A stretch of 64,000 nucleotides of DNA, from NCBI RefSeq assembly GCF_024594815.1, contig NZ_JANJOU010000003.1, positions 310,001-374,000 on the forward strand, read 5' to 3'. Positions 17,529 through 27,764 of this stretch are shown piece by piece. Source of the DNA: Roseomonas populi. Lineage in GTDB: Bacteria; Pseudomonadota; Alphaproteobacteria; Acetobacterales; Acetobacteraceae. A model generated the notes under the pieces. That model worked only from the letters and a program-made list of their open reading frames with translations, was not told where the DNA came from and did not search any database. Position 1 is the stretch's first letter, and every line of letters starts with the position of its first letter. The translations under genes and the position numbers were made by a program.

Positions 17529-17909
17529 ATGCCCCAGTTCGCCTTCGACCACGTCCACCTGCGCAGCCCCGATCCGGATGTGACCGGGGCCTGGTTCGTG
17601 GATCATCTGGGCGCCGTGCATGTGCGCCGGCAGGAAGGGCCTTCCAGCCTTCGCGTGGTGCTGGACCTGGGCGGGCTGAACCTGTTCGTCGATCGCGTGC
17701 CGGGCGATACCCCCTCCCCGCCCAAGGCGCCCTTCATGGGCATTGAGCACCTGGCCCTGGCGGTGAAGGGGATCGACGCCGTGGTGGAGGAGCTGCGCGG
17801 CAAGGGCGTGCGGATCGTGGTGGAGCCGAACAATCCGAACCCGACCACGCGCATCGCCTTCATCGAAGGGCCGGAGAACGTGCGGGTGGAGCTGCTGGAG
17901 CGGAGCTGA
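17529..17909 (+). CDS. VOC/glyoxalase-like family protein
   Basis: A 126-residue protein starting MPQFAFDHVHLRSPD. It shows the paired beta-alpha-beta-beta-beta modules of the vicinal oxygen chelate superfamily, with potential metal ligands His at position 8 or 10, a second His in GIEHLALAV (about 75) and Glu in VRVELLE near the C-terminus. Such proteins are glyoxalases, dioxygenases or resistance proteins; no specific substrate can be assigned. It starts 10 bases after the mini-lipoprotein and may be read through from the ABC operon. An in-frame start at 17481 would overlap the lipoprotein gene and is less likely. Confidence 0.85.
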   Translation: MPQFAFDHVHLRSPDPDVTGAWFVDHLGAVHVRRQEGPSSLRVVLDLGGLNLFVDRVPGDTPSPPKAPFMGIEHLALAVKGIDAVVEELRGKGVRIVVEPNNPNPTTRIAFIEGPENVRVELLERS

Positions 17910-17918
17910 GCCGCTCCG

Positions 17919-18920
17919 TCAGGGCGTCTTCCAGAATACGACCGTATCGATAAGGTGCCCGTCCCCGGCCTTCGAGTAGCCGGGGATGGTGCCGACTTCC
18001 TGCCATCCGAGGTCACGGTAGAGGCGTTCGCCGTCGCTGCCGGCCTCCGTGTCCAGCACCAGCAGGCGGCGGCCGATGCTGCGGGCCGTCTGCTCCGCGC
18101 GGAGCATGAGCGCGCGGCCGATGCCGCGGCGGCGAAAGGCCGGGTCCACCAGCAGCTTGGAGACTTCGGCCCGGTGCGGGGCGTTGGGCTGCTGCGCCAG
18201 GGCGAGGTGGACGGTGCCGGCGATCTGGCCGTCGCACCAAGCGGCCAGGAGGACCTTGCCGCCGGTGGCGACGTCGGCGGAGACGGTGCGCCAGAAGGCG
18301 CGCGCCACCTCCGCCGAGAGGGGCGGCAGGTAGTTCACGGAGGCGCCGGCGGCGACGCAGGCGGCCATGATTTCCGCTAGGCGGCGCTCCGCGCTGGCGG
18401 CGGCGGCGGCGTCCAGGGCCTCTACCACCACGCCGGTGGCGGGCTTGGCGTAGCGGAACTCGAGCGACTTGGAAATGTCGTCGAGGATGCGGATGGAGCC
18501 GGCGCGAACATAGCCGCGCTTTTCGTAGAAGCGGTGCGCGGCCTCGAAGCGCGTGTCGGTCCAGAGGATCATGCGGCGGGCGCCGTGCTCCACCGCGTGG
18601 CGCTCCGCGCCGTCCAGCAGGCGGTGCGCGAGGCCGGTGCCGCGGCCGGCTTTCGCGACGTACATGCGGCCGATCTCCCAGGCCTCGTCGTCGTCGCGCA
18701 GGGGGCGGGTGGCGACCATGCCGACGAGGTCGTCGGACTCGTCCTCGGCGGCCCAGAGGGCGCCGCCGACCTTCTCGAAATGGGTGGCGAGGGCGCGGAG
18801 TTCGGGGACCTCCGCGTCCACGTCCAGCACGCAGTTCGGGTACTCCGCCCAGGCGTCGCCGATCAGGCGGATGAAGCCTTCCGCGTCGTCGTCGCGGCCC
18901 GGGCGGATGGTGATGCTCAA
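17919..18920 (-). CDS. Tandem GNAT acetyltransferase
   Basis: A 333-residue protein with two GNAT domains in one chain. The first (about 1-150) has the acetyl-CoA loop region MYVAKAGRGTGLAHRLLDGAE and ends with RFYEKRGYVRAG. The second (about 165-333) has LLVDPAFRRRGIGRALMLRAEQ and ends ERLYRDLGWQEVGTIPGYS. Both keep the (Q/R)xxGx(G/A) phosphate-binding pattern. The start is TTG at 18920, overlapping the stop of the upstream aminotransferase (TTGA), so the two are translationally coupled. Substrates are unknown; coupling to an aminotransferase suggests an amino-group acceptor, which is inference. Confidence 0.88.
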   Translation of the reverse strand: MSITIRPGRDDDAEGFIRLIGDAWAEYPNCVLDVDAEVPELRALATHFEKVGGALWAAEDESDDLVGMVATRPLRDDDEAWEIGRMYVAKAGRGTGLAHRLLDGAERHAVEHGARRMILWTDTRFEAAHRFYEKRGYVRAGSIRILDDISKSLEFRYAKPATGVVVEALDAAAAASAERRLAEIMAACVAAGASVNYLPPLSAEVARAFWRTVSADVATGGKVLLAAWCDGQIAGTVHLALAQQPNAPHRAEVSKLLVDPAFRRRGIGRALMLRAEQTARSIGRRLLVLDTEAGSDGERLYRDLGWQEVGTIPGYSKAGDGHLIDTVVFWKTP

Positions 18921-20122
18921 TGCAGGCCCCTGCAGAAATCCTGGATGCGGGCGCAGGCCTCGCGCAGCGTCTCCGTGTCGGTGGCGTAGGAGAGGCGGAT
19001 GTAAGGGCTCATCTGGTAGGCTGTGCCGGAGACGGTGGCGACGTGGTTTTCCTCAAGCAGGGCCATGGCCAGGTCCTCGTCCGTCTCCAGCTTGCGGCCG
19101 CCAGCGGTGGTCTTCCCGAGGCATCCGGCGACGCTGGGATAGACGTAGAAGGCGCCTTCCGGTTTGTGGCACTGCAGGCCCGGCGCCTCGTTCAGCATGG
19201 AGACGACGAGGTCGCGGCGTTCCCGGTAAAGGCGGCGGCGTTCCTCCACGCCCTCCTGCGGGCCGTCCAGGGCGGCGATGGTGGCGGCCTGGGAGACGGT
19301 GGCGATGCCGTTCGTCGTCTGGCTCTGCATGTTCGTCATCGCCTTGATCAGCGCGCGCGGGCCGCCGCCGAAGCCGACGCGCCAGCCCGTCATGGCGTAG
19401 GTCTTGGAGGCGCCGGACACCGTGAGGGTGCGATCCTTCAGGCGGGGCTCCACGGCGGCGATGGAGTGATGGCCGCCGGTATCCTCGTAGATGATGTGCT
19501 CGTACATCTCGTCGGACAGCACCCAGACATGGGGGTGGCGCATCAGCACCTCGGCCAGCGCCGCCACCTCGGCGCGGGTGAGCGCGGCGCCTGAGGGGTT
19601 GTTCGGGAAGTTCAGCGTCACCCACTTGGTCTTCGGGGTGATCGCGGCCTCCAGGTCCTCGGGGCGCAGCTTGAAGCCGTTGTTCTGCGGGCAGGGCACG
19701 AGGACGGGCACGCCGCCGCAGAGGCGGCCGATGTCGGAGTAGGCAGACCAGAAGGGGGTGGGAATCACCACCTCGTCGCCGGGGTCCACCGTAGCGAGGA
19801 GGGCGTCGAGGATGACCTGCTTGCCGCCATTGGCGGCGATGATCTCGTCAGGCGCGTAGTCCAGGCCGTTCTCGCGGCTGAACTTGCGGGCGATGGCGGC
19901 CTTCAGCTCGGGCCAGCCGTCGTTAGGGGGGTACTTGGTCTTGCCGGCGAGGGCGGCCGCGTGCGCGGCCTCGATGGCGTGGGGCGGGGTGGCGAAGTCG
20001 GGTTCGCCGACGGTGAGGGTGATCACCTTATGCCCGGCCTCGCGCAGTTCCCGGGCACGGACGGACATGCGGGTGGAGCCGGAGACCTGGATCTCCTGGA
20101 TACGCTTGGCGAGGGCGGGCAT
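18917..20122 (-). CDS. PLP-dependent aminotransferase, aspartate aminotransferase family (paralogue 2)
   Basis: A 401-residue fold-type I, class I/II aminotransferase. Motifs are TVGEPDFATPPH (about 38-49), NGGKQVI, NFPNNPSGA, the PLP-lysine segment SGASKTYAMTGWRVGF, and a C-terminal arginine in SPYIRLSYAT. It transfers the amino group of aspartate or a related amino acid to 2-oxoglutarate. The next gene upstream, at 20339-21541, is a clear paralogue with the same layout. The ATG at 20122 is chosen because it begins the conserved family start; longer frames run into an extragenic palindrome. Differences from the paralogue in the substrate loop suggest a shifted preference, unproven. Confidence 0.9.
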   Translation of the reverse strand: MPALAKRIQEIQVSGSTRMSVRARELREAGHKVITLTVGEPDFATPPHAIEAAHAAALAGKTKYPPNDGWPELKAAIARKFSRENGLDYAPDEIIAANGGKQVILDALLATVDPGDEVVIPTPFWSAYSDIGRLCGGVPVLVPCPQNNGFKLRPEDLEAAITPKTKWVTLNFPNNPSGAALTRAEVAALAEVLMRHPHVWVLSDEMYEHIIYEDTGGHHSIAAVEPRLKDRTLTVSGASKTYAMTGWRVGFGGGPRALIKAMTNMQSQTTNGIATVSQAATIAALDGPQEGVEERRRLYRERRDLVVSMLNEAPGLQCHKPEGAFYVYPSVAGCLGKTTAGGRKLETDEDLAMALLEENHVATVSGTAYQMSPYIRLSYATDTETLREACARIQDFCRGLH

Positions 20123-20167
20123 TCCGGGTGTTCCAGCGGTGGCAGTCGGGAAAGAGGGGCGGAAACT

Positions 20168-20216
20168 AGAGCAGATCGCCGGAGGGCGGTATCGCCCGGA
20201 GGCGTGAATCTGCTCT
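20168..20216. repeat. Extragenic palindrome between aminotransferase genes
   Basis: AGAGCAGAT (20168-20176) pairs with ATCTGCTCT (20208-20216); inside lies CGCC/GGCG and GGGCG-GTAT-CGCCC. The nested symmetric form is that of a repetitive extragenic palindrome. It sits in the 5' region of the second aminotransferase gene, so it could influence that transcript. Confidence 0.6.
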
Positions 20217-20267
20217 CCACTTCCGGGGGGCGTGGCGCCAACCCCGCGCGGCAAGGCCCAAAAGGAA

Positions 20268-20294
20268 GGGGCGGCGCCTGGCCGGCGCCGCCCC
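20268..20294 (-). terminator. Terminator after aatA
   Basis: A perfect 11-base stem, GGGGCGGCGCC (20268-20278) with GGCGCCGCCCC (20284-20294). On the minus strand it is followed by TTCCTTTT. It ends the transcript of the aminotransferase at 20339 and separates it from the downstream paralogue. A TGTTTT on the plus side makes it potentially bidirectional. Confidence 0.85.
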
Positions 20295-20338
20295 CCCTGT
20301 TTTCAGGCCTGGATGGTTCCGGCGCGGCTCAGCCCAAC

Positions 20339-22406
<2,068 letters not shown>

Positions 22407-22410
<4 letters not shown>

Positions 22411-23243
22411 TGGGCTCGCCCGAGGCGCTGGAAGAGGAGGATGGGGCCGGTCAGCAGGGCCAGCAGCGCGAGCGCGAGGGCGGAGGCGACGGGCCAGTCG
22501 CGGTTCTGGAAGAACTCCTGGAACAGGACGCGGCCGACGAGGGTCGCGTCGGGCGGGCCCAGCAGTTCGGGGATCACGTATTCCCCCGCGGCCGGGATGA
22601 AGACGAGGAGGAAGGCGGCGGCGAGGGCCGGGAAGAGCTGCGGCAGGGTGACGGTGAGGAAGGCGTGGCCGGGCGTGGCGCCGAGGTCGGCGGCGGCTTC
22701 CTCCAGCACCGGGTCCAGGCGGGTGGCGGCGGCGAAGACCGGCAGGACGGCGAAGGGCAGGTAGGCGTAGACCATGCCGAGCAGCATGGCGCCGTGCGTG
22801 TAGAGGAGCGGGATCGCGTCCTGCGTCAGCCCGAGGCCGCGGAGGACGGCGTTGATCCAGCCCTCGTCCCGCAGCAACCCGATCCAGGCGCCGATCCGGA
22901 TGAGGAAGCCGGTCCAGAAGGGCAGCAGGACCGCGGCCAGGAGCGCGTTCCTCCAGCGGCCGGCGCGGGCGATGGCGATGCCCATCGGGGCCGCCAGCAA
23001 CAGGCAGAGGCCGGCGGTGAGGGCGGCGACGACGAAGGACTGGGCCAGGGAAGCGCGGTAGTAGGGGTCTTCCAGCAACAGGCGGAGGTTGTCGGGGTTG
23101 GTCCCCTGCCCGGCCCAGGGCGGATCGTAGGGCGGGACGCCGTTGGACTGCCAGGACACGGCGAGGACGAACACCAGGGCCAGGGGCGCGGCCACGAGGA
23201 GGGCGAGCCAGAGGCCGGGGACGAGGCGGAGCGCGACCCTCAT
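22407..23243 (-). CDS. Polyamine-type ABC transporter permease (PotB-like)
   Basis: A 278-residue permease starting MRVALRLVPGLWLALLVAAP. Helix pattern and the EAA loop (LEEAAADLGATPGHAFLTVTLP) match PotB; FIPAAGEYVIPELLGP is the PotB-specific stretch after it. The start ATG overlaps the TGA of the ATPase gene (ATGA), and its own TGA overlaps the GTG of the next gene. It pairs with the PotC-like permease for polyamine or related cation import. Confidence 0.9.
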
Positions 23244-24289
23244 GGCAGGAGGGGCACCACGTCGTCCCGGTCCCAGGCCAGGCGCACGGCGGCGCCGCGC
23301 GGGGGCGGGGCGCCGTCCTCCTCGGCATGGGAGACGCGGAGGGTGGCGCCACCACTCAGCCTGACGAGGAGAAGGCTGCTCTCTCCGCGGAAGGCGGATT
23401 CCTCGACCGTGCCGGCGGCGGTGTTCTCGCCGGGCTCGGTGGCGAGGCGGATGCGCTCGGGGCGGAGGGCGACGGCGGTGCCGCCTTCCGGCAGGGGCGC
23501 TTCGGCGCGCAGGGTGCAGGCCGCGCCGGGACAGTCCAGCGCGCCATCGGCAGTGCGCGTGCCGTCCAGCACGTTGGCGGCGCCGAGGAATGTGGCGACG
23601 AAGCGGGTGGAGGGGCGGTCGTAGACCTCGCGCGGGGGGCCGGCCTGGACGATGCGGCCGTGGTCCATCACCGCCACGCGGTCGGCCAGGGCCAGGGCTT
23701 CGGCCTGGTCGTGGGTGACCATGATAAAGGCGGCGCCGCTTTCCCGCTGGATGGCGCGCAGCTCGAAGCCGGTGCGCTCGCGCAGGTTGGCGTCCAGGGC
23801 GCCGAGGGGCTCGTCCAGCAACAGCAGGCGGGGGCGCTTCACCAGGGCGCGGGCCAGGGCCACGCGCTGGCGCTGGCCACCTGAGAGGGCGTGGGGCTTG
23901 CGGGCTTCCATGCCCTCCAGGCGCAGCACCGCGATGGCCTGGGCCACGCGGGCGGCGACTTCCGCGCGCGGCAGGCCCTCCCGCTTCAGGCCATAGGCGA
24001 TGTTGGAGGCCACGCTCATGTGCGGGAACAGGGCGTAGGACTGGAACATCATGTTCACGGGGCGGCGGTGCGGGGGAACGCCGAGGAGGTCGGTGCCGTC
24101 CAGCTGCACGGTGCCGGCATCCGGCGTCTCGAATCCGGCGATCACGCGCAGCAGGGTGGACTTGCCGGAGCCGCTGCCGCCGAGGAGGGCGAGGAACTCG
24201 CCGGGGGGAACGTCGAGCGAGACGCCGTCCAGCGCCGCGACGTTGCCGAAGCGGCGGGTGAGGCCGCGCAGCGTGAGGCGGGGCTTCAA
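23240..24289 (-). CDS. Polyamine-type ABC transporter ATPase (PotA-like)
   Basis: A 349-residue ATPase. Walker A GGSGSGKS (37-44), Q-loop in NMMFQSYALFPH, signature LSGGQRQR, Walker B RLLLLDEPLGALD, H-loop MVTHDQAEAL. The C-terminal TOBE domain (about 280-349; VALRPERIRLATE) is typical of the PotA/MalK group and can be regulatory. The start is a TTG at 24289 that overlaps the TGA of the binding-protein gene, so initiation probably depends on coupling from the upstream frame. No residue of the catalytic set is missing. Confidence 0.92.
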   Translation of the reverse strand: MKPRLTLRGLTRRFGNVAALDGVSLDVPPGEFLALLGGSGSGKSTLLRVIAGFETPDAGTVQLDGTDLLGVPPHRRPVNMMFQSYALFPHMSVASNIAYGLKREGLPRAEVAARVAQAIAVLRLEGMEARKPHALSGGQRQRVALARALVKRPRLLLLDEPLGALDANLRERTGFELRAIQRESGAAFIMVTHDQAEALALADRVAVMDHGRIVQAGPPREVYDRPSTRFVATFLGAANVLDGTRTADGALDCPGAACTLRAEAPLPEGGTAVALRPERIRLATEPGENTAAGTVEESAFRGESSLLLVRLSGGATLRVSHAEEDGAPPPRGAAVRLAWDRDDVVPLLP

Positions 24290-25374
24290 CGGGCGGCCTT
24301 GAAGCGGGACCAGGAACGGGCGCGGGCGCGCTCCGCCACCGGGCCGGGGGCGGAGACGGTGAAGCTGTGGGCAATCATGTCAGGCGACGGATAGACGTTG
24401 AGGTCGGCGGCCACGTCCTGCCGGAGGTGCGGGCGGGAGGCGGGGACGGCGTTGGGGTAGTGCACCTGGTTCGTCACGCCCGCGATCACCTCCGGCCGGA
24501 GCATGTAGTCGATGAACCTCTGCGCGGCCTCCGGGTTCGGCGCGTCGGCGGGGACTGCCAGCATGTCGAACCAGAGCTGTGCGCCGTCCTTCGGTGGGGT
24601 GTAGGTGATGCCGCCCTCCGGGGCGCGGACCTGGGCCTGCACCACGTCGCCGGAATAGGTGAGGACGGCGCAGTACTCGCCCTGGGCCAGCGCGTCGGTG
24701 ATGGCGGCGGAGGGGATGATGGCGCGGATATGCGGGCGGATGGCGAGCAGCGCCGCCTCCGCCGCGCGGGCCTCGGCGGCGTCAGTGGTGTTGGGGTCCT
24801 TGCCGAGCCAGCGGAGGACGGAGGGGATGACGTCGATGCCACTGTCCATGATGGCGATGCCGCAGCGGGCGATGCGGGCCGCGTTCTCCGGCCTGAGGAT
24901 CAGGTCCAGGCTGTCCAGCGGGGCGTCGGGCGCCAGGGCCCGGATGCGGTCCGCGCGCAGGCCGAGGCCGACCGTGCCCCAGAGATAGACGGCGCCGTGC
25001 CTGTTGCCGGGATCGCTGGCGGCGACCTGGGCGAGGAGCGCGGGATCCTGGCCGGCGAGGTTGGGGATCGCCGCACGGTCCAGCGGGCGCAGGGCGCCGG
25101 CGCGCACCAGGCGGGCGAAGCTCGGCTCGCTGGTGGGCACCACGACATCGTAGCCGGAGCGGCCGGCGGAGAGCTTGCCTTCCAGCGTCTCCAGGCTGTC
25201 GAAGACGTCGTACCGCACGCGGATGCCCGTCTCCCGCTGGAAGCCCTCGATCGCCTTCGGGTCGATGTAGTCGGTCCAATTATAGACGTTCAGCACGGGC
25301 TGCTGCGCGGCGACGGCCCCTGCCAGCAGGGGCGCGAGGAGCAGGGTGGGCAGAAGGCGACGCAGGCGGATCAT
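24286..25374 (-). CDS. Polyamine-binding periplasmic protein (PotD/PotF-like)
   Basis: A 362-residue solute-binding protein with a Sec signal peptide (MIRLRRLLPTLLLAPLLAG, cleavage near AVAAQ at about 23). The mature start LNVYNWTDYIDP is the hallmark of spermidine/putrescine-binding proteins. Further family pieces are GYDVVVPTSEPSFARL, the aromatic segment YLWGTVGLGLRAD and QGEYCAVLTYSGDV. It delivers polyamine to the PotB/PotC-like channel. It is the first gene of a four-gene minus-strand operon whose cistrons all overlap by four bases. Exact ligand (putrescine or spermidine) cannot be settled by eye. Confidence 0.92.
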   Translation of the reverse strand: MIRLRRLLPTLLLAPLLAGAVAAQQPVLNVYNWTDYIDPKAIEGFQRETGIRVRYDVFDSLETLEGKLSAGRSGYDVVVPTSEPSFARLVRAGALRPLDRAAIPNLAGQDPALLAQVAASDPGNRHGAVYLWGTVGLGLRADRIRALAPDAPLDSLDLILRPENAARIARCGIAIMDSGIDVIPSVLRWLGKDPNTTDAAEARAAEAALLAIRPHIRAIIPSAAITDALAQGEYCAVLTYSGDVVQAQVRAPEGGITYTPPKDGAQLWFDMLAVPADAPNPEAAQRFIDYMLRPEVIAGVTNQVHYPNAVPASRPHLRQDVAADLNVYPSPDMIAHSFTVSAPGPVAERARARSWSRFKAAR

Positions 25375-25597
25375 GCCCCGCAAGGTATGGCCTGGGCCGC
25401 GGCGCGCAAGTTGGGCATCTATTCTCTTTTTTCGATATTTAGGAAGATATTTCTTGACTTGAGGCCCACGGTCCTGTAACCCCCCTCTCGTCAACGGGAC
25501 ATCTGCGCCCGCATCGCACATCACGGTCCCCCTCGCCCCGCCCGGCCCTGCCGGCGCGGGGCTTTTCGCGTCCGCGCCCCGCAGGAGCCATGCCAGC
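25375..25597. other. Intergenic region upstream of pot operon
   Basis: Contains an AT-rich patch at 25417-25456 that contrasts with its surroundings and probably holds the pot operon promoter on the minus strand and perhaps a promoter on the plus strand (TTGACT at 25454-25459). Exact promoter elements could not be fixed. A terminator lies at its right end. Confidence 0.45.
25535..25566 (+). terminator. Terminator-like hairpin before tail-like gene
   Basis: GCCCCGC-CCGG (25535-25545) pairs with CCGG-C-GCGGGGC (25551-25562), followed by TTTT. It lies 31 bases upstream of a plus-strand start codon, so it would either stop read-in transcription or act as a leader attenuator. Confidence 0.75.
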
Positions 25598-26251
25598 ATG
25601 CCCTACATCGCCAGCAACCTGATCCCGCTCGTCGCGGCCGACAGCTTTACCTTGTGGCTGTACAGGACCACCGACACCCGGGCGACGGTGCTCTCGGCCG
25701 GTTATTTCAGCGCGGCCAGGAGCCGGCTGCTGGCCGGGCACATGGTGGTGCTGGAGGCGGCGGATTCCACCGCCCTGCTGCCCGTCCGCACCAACGCGGA
25801 GGTGGGGAACGGGCTGGTGGTGGATGCCAGCTCCTCTCCGCTGCGCCTGACGGGCGCGGGGTCGCTGAACCTTGAGGCAGACCTGGCGGCCGCGGCGGTG
25901 GCGCGCGGCGTCTCCCTCGGCTCTGTGCCGAGCGGGGTGAACGAGGGCGAGACCTTCACTGTCCGCGCCACCGCCTCCGGCGCGACCAGCTCGGTGAGGT
26001 TCAGCATCCTGAACGCGAGCGGCGCCGTGGTGCTCGGGCCCAGCACGGCCGCCGTCTCCTCGGGCAATGCCAGTGCCACCTTCACCGCGCCGGTGCCCGG
26101 CAATGGCTACCGGGTGAAGGTGGAGGATGCGGCGGACTCCCTCGTCGTGCAGACCTCGCCTTCCTTCGTCGTGCTCGCCGCCTTCGCGCTGCTGGTCGAG
26201 ACCGGGCTCGGCCTGCTGATGGCCGAGGCCGGGACGCGGCTCGTCATGTAG
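25598..26251 (+). CDS. Putative phage tail-associated protein, orphan
   Basis: A 217-residue protein starting MPYIASNLIPLVAADSFTLWLYR. The first 100 residues have no recognised motif. Residues 105-190 look like a beta-sandwich (NEGETFTVRATASG; NASGAVVLGPSTAAVSSG; GNGYRVKVEDA), a layout common in phage tail or adhesion proteins. GC content and codon use match the host. It precedes a beta-helix tailspike gene on the same strand with about 100 bases between. Assignment to a tail is inference from this neighbour; it could also be an unrelated surface protein. Confidence 0.55.
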   Translation: MPYIASNLIPLVAADSFTLWLYRTTDTRATVLSAGYFSAARSRLLAGHMVVLEAADSTALLPVRTNAEVGNGLVVDASSSPLRLTGAGSLNLEADLAAAAVARGVSLGSVPSGVNEGETFTVRATASGATSSVRFSILNASGAVVLGPSTAAVSSGNASATFTAPVPGNGYRVKVEDAADSLVVQTSPSFVVLAAFALLVETGLGLLMAEAGTRLVM

Positions 26252-26354
26252 CGCGGATCGCCGAAGGGCGCCTTCCGGCGCTTGAATCCGCCCTTCAGCG
26301 ACCGCCCCTTCCCCGCCCCGCCCGACGCCCTCCCCCTTCCGGAGCCGCTACCCC

Positions 26355-27764
26355 ATGCCTGACAGCAAGATCAGCGACCTTCCCGCAGCGATCTCCTTCG
26401 CCGATACCGACATCACGCCCATCGTGCAGGGCGTCGGCGGCGCGGCCGAGACCCGGCGCGCCACCTTCGCCCAGTTCCGCAGCACGGTGATGGCGGACCG
26501 GCCGCTGCACGTGCGCGACTACGGCGCGGTGGGCAACGGCACCACGGACGACACCGCCGCGTTTCAGGCCGCGCTGAACGCCGCCGCCAGTACCGGAGGC
26601 GGCATCGTCCTCCTCGGGCCGCGCCGCTACCTGATCGACAGCGCGGAACTGGTCATCCCGCCCAATGTCACGCTTCAGGGCGGCGGAGATCCGGGCGGGT
26701 GGCGCATCAACAACGACTACAACTCCGTGCCCTACTCCATCATCCTGAATCCTGCCCGCACCATCCGCCTGCGGCGGAACTCGGCGCTGGAGCAGGTGGC
26801 GATCATCCGCAAGGGCTTCGCCGCGCCCTCCTCCGTGCGGGAGGCGCTGGACTGCGCGGCCGCCTTCGCCGGCACGGCGGTGAGCATCGGGGACGGCACC
26901 ACGGGTGGCAGCGCGACGAACGCCACCGACGCTTCCGTGCGGGGCCTGCTGATCATCGGCTTCACCTGGGGCGTGTACAGCAACGGGGCCAGCCGCACGC
27001 GGATCCGCGACGTGGTGGGGGACTGCACCAACGGCCTCTATCTCGGCAAGTCCTTCGACATCGGGCAGAACGAGCGCATCAACTGGCACCCGCTGGCCAC
27101 CACGGGCCGGACCTTCGCCGCCACCACCTGGGCGGTCACGGGCTGCGCCAACAACGGCGGCGGCCTCGTGCGGCTCACCACGGGCTCGGCGCACGAGCTG
27201 CGGGTGGGCGACGTGGTGCTGGTCAGCGGGGTCGGCGGCGTGGCGGGGGCGAACGGGCGCTTCACCGTGGCGGCCGTGCCCAGCACCACCACGCTGGACC
27301 TGCTGGGCAGCGCCTTCGCCGGCAGCTATGCCGGCGGCGGATCGGTGAACCCCACGGTCAATCACCGGCGCGGCAAGGCCTTCTGGATCACCACGGCCGA
27401 CATGCCGAACTTCGTGAACTGCTTCGAGTACGGGCACGACATCGGCTGGCACCTGGATGACCTGACGCACTCCGCGCAGTTCGTGAACTGCGGCGTGGAC
27501 GGGGTGAACACCGATCCCGGCACGATCGGCGTGCAGATGACGGGGCTGTGCTACCGCAACAAGTGGTACGGCGGCTTCTGGTCCATCCGTGGCCGCCATT
27601 CCTACAAATTTCGCGCAGGTCCGTTTCGCCCCGATCCGCCTACCTTTATGGTGGGTCCGAGTTCCTATGACCTCCGCACCCTTCGCCATGATCCCCGGTC
27701 AGGACCGGGTATATTTCGGGTACAAGGGTCGGAAAAACCGGGTATCGGGAGATTCTGCCGGTGA
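26355..27764 (+). CDS. Beta-helix tailspike / pectate-lyase-fold protein with replaced 3' end
   Basis: A 469-residue frame. It starts MPDSKISDLPAA, the head-binding-type start common in phage tailspikes (KISDLPxAxxxxxxDxxPxVQGG-like). RDYGAVGNGTTDDTAAFQAAL (about 55-75) is the hallmark of the pectate lyase superfamily (GH28-related) right-handed beta-helix. The helix proceeds with coil repeats to about residue 415 (WYGGFWSIRG). The last 50 residues (FRPDPPTF to the stop) are Pro/Arg-rich, unlike a beta-helix, and lie in the leader of the integrase gene. I infer that prophage insertion near 27600 removed the original 3' end. Such proteins often depolymerise capsule. Enzyme activity of the remnant is doubtful. 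Confidence 0.7.
   Translation: MPDSKISDLPAAISFADTDITPIVQGVGGAAETRRATFAQFRSTVMADRPLHVRDYGAVGNGTTDDTAAFQAALNAAASTGGGIVLLGPRRYLIDSAELVIPPNVTLQGGGDPGGWRINNDYNSVPYSIILNPARTIRLRRNSALEQVAIIRKGFAAPSSVREALDCAAAFAGTAVSIGDGTTGGSATNATDASVRGLLIIGFTWGVYSNGASRTRIRDVVGDCTNGLYLGKSFDIGQNERINWHPLATTGRTFAATTWAVTGCANNGGGLVRLTTGSAHELRVGDVVLVSGVGGVAGANGRFTVAAVPSTTTLDLLGSAFAGSYAGGGSVNPTVNHRRGKAFWITTADMPNFVNCFEYGHDIGWHLDDLTHSAQFVNCGVDGVNTDPGTIGVQMTGLCYRNKWYGGFWSIRGRHSYKFRAGPFRPDPPTFMVGPSSYDLRTLRHDPRSGPGIFRVQGSEKPGIGRFCR
27694..27745. promoter_or_regulatory. Palindrome and direct repeats in integrase leader
   Basis: A palindrome CCCGGTC-AG-GACCGGG (27694-27709) is followed by TATATT (27710-27715), a possible -10 element. 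The nonamer ACCGGGTAT occurs twice, at 27704-27712 and 27737-27745, spaced 33 bases. Such repeats upstream of a tyrosine integrase could be arm-type integrase sites or an operator. No matching function is proven. Confidence 0.45.

Noticed and set aside
17919-18920. Frameshifted or fused pair of acetyltransferase genes by error
   Set aside because: The frame is continuous and both domains keep their motifs, so a natural tandem protein is more likely.
27590-27760. tRNA or tmRNA gene as an integration target
   Set aside because: No cloverleaf or T-loop GTTCGA-type motif was found near the integrase; the disrupted tailspike explains the border better.
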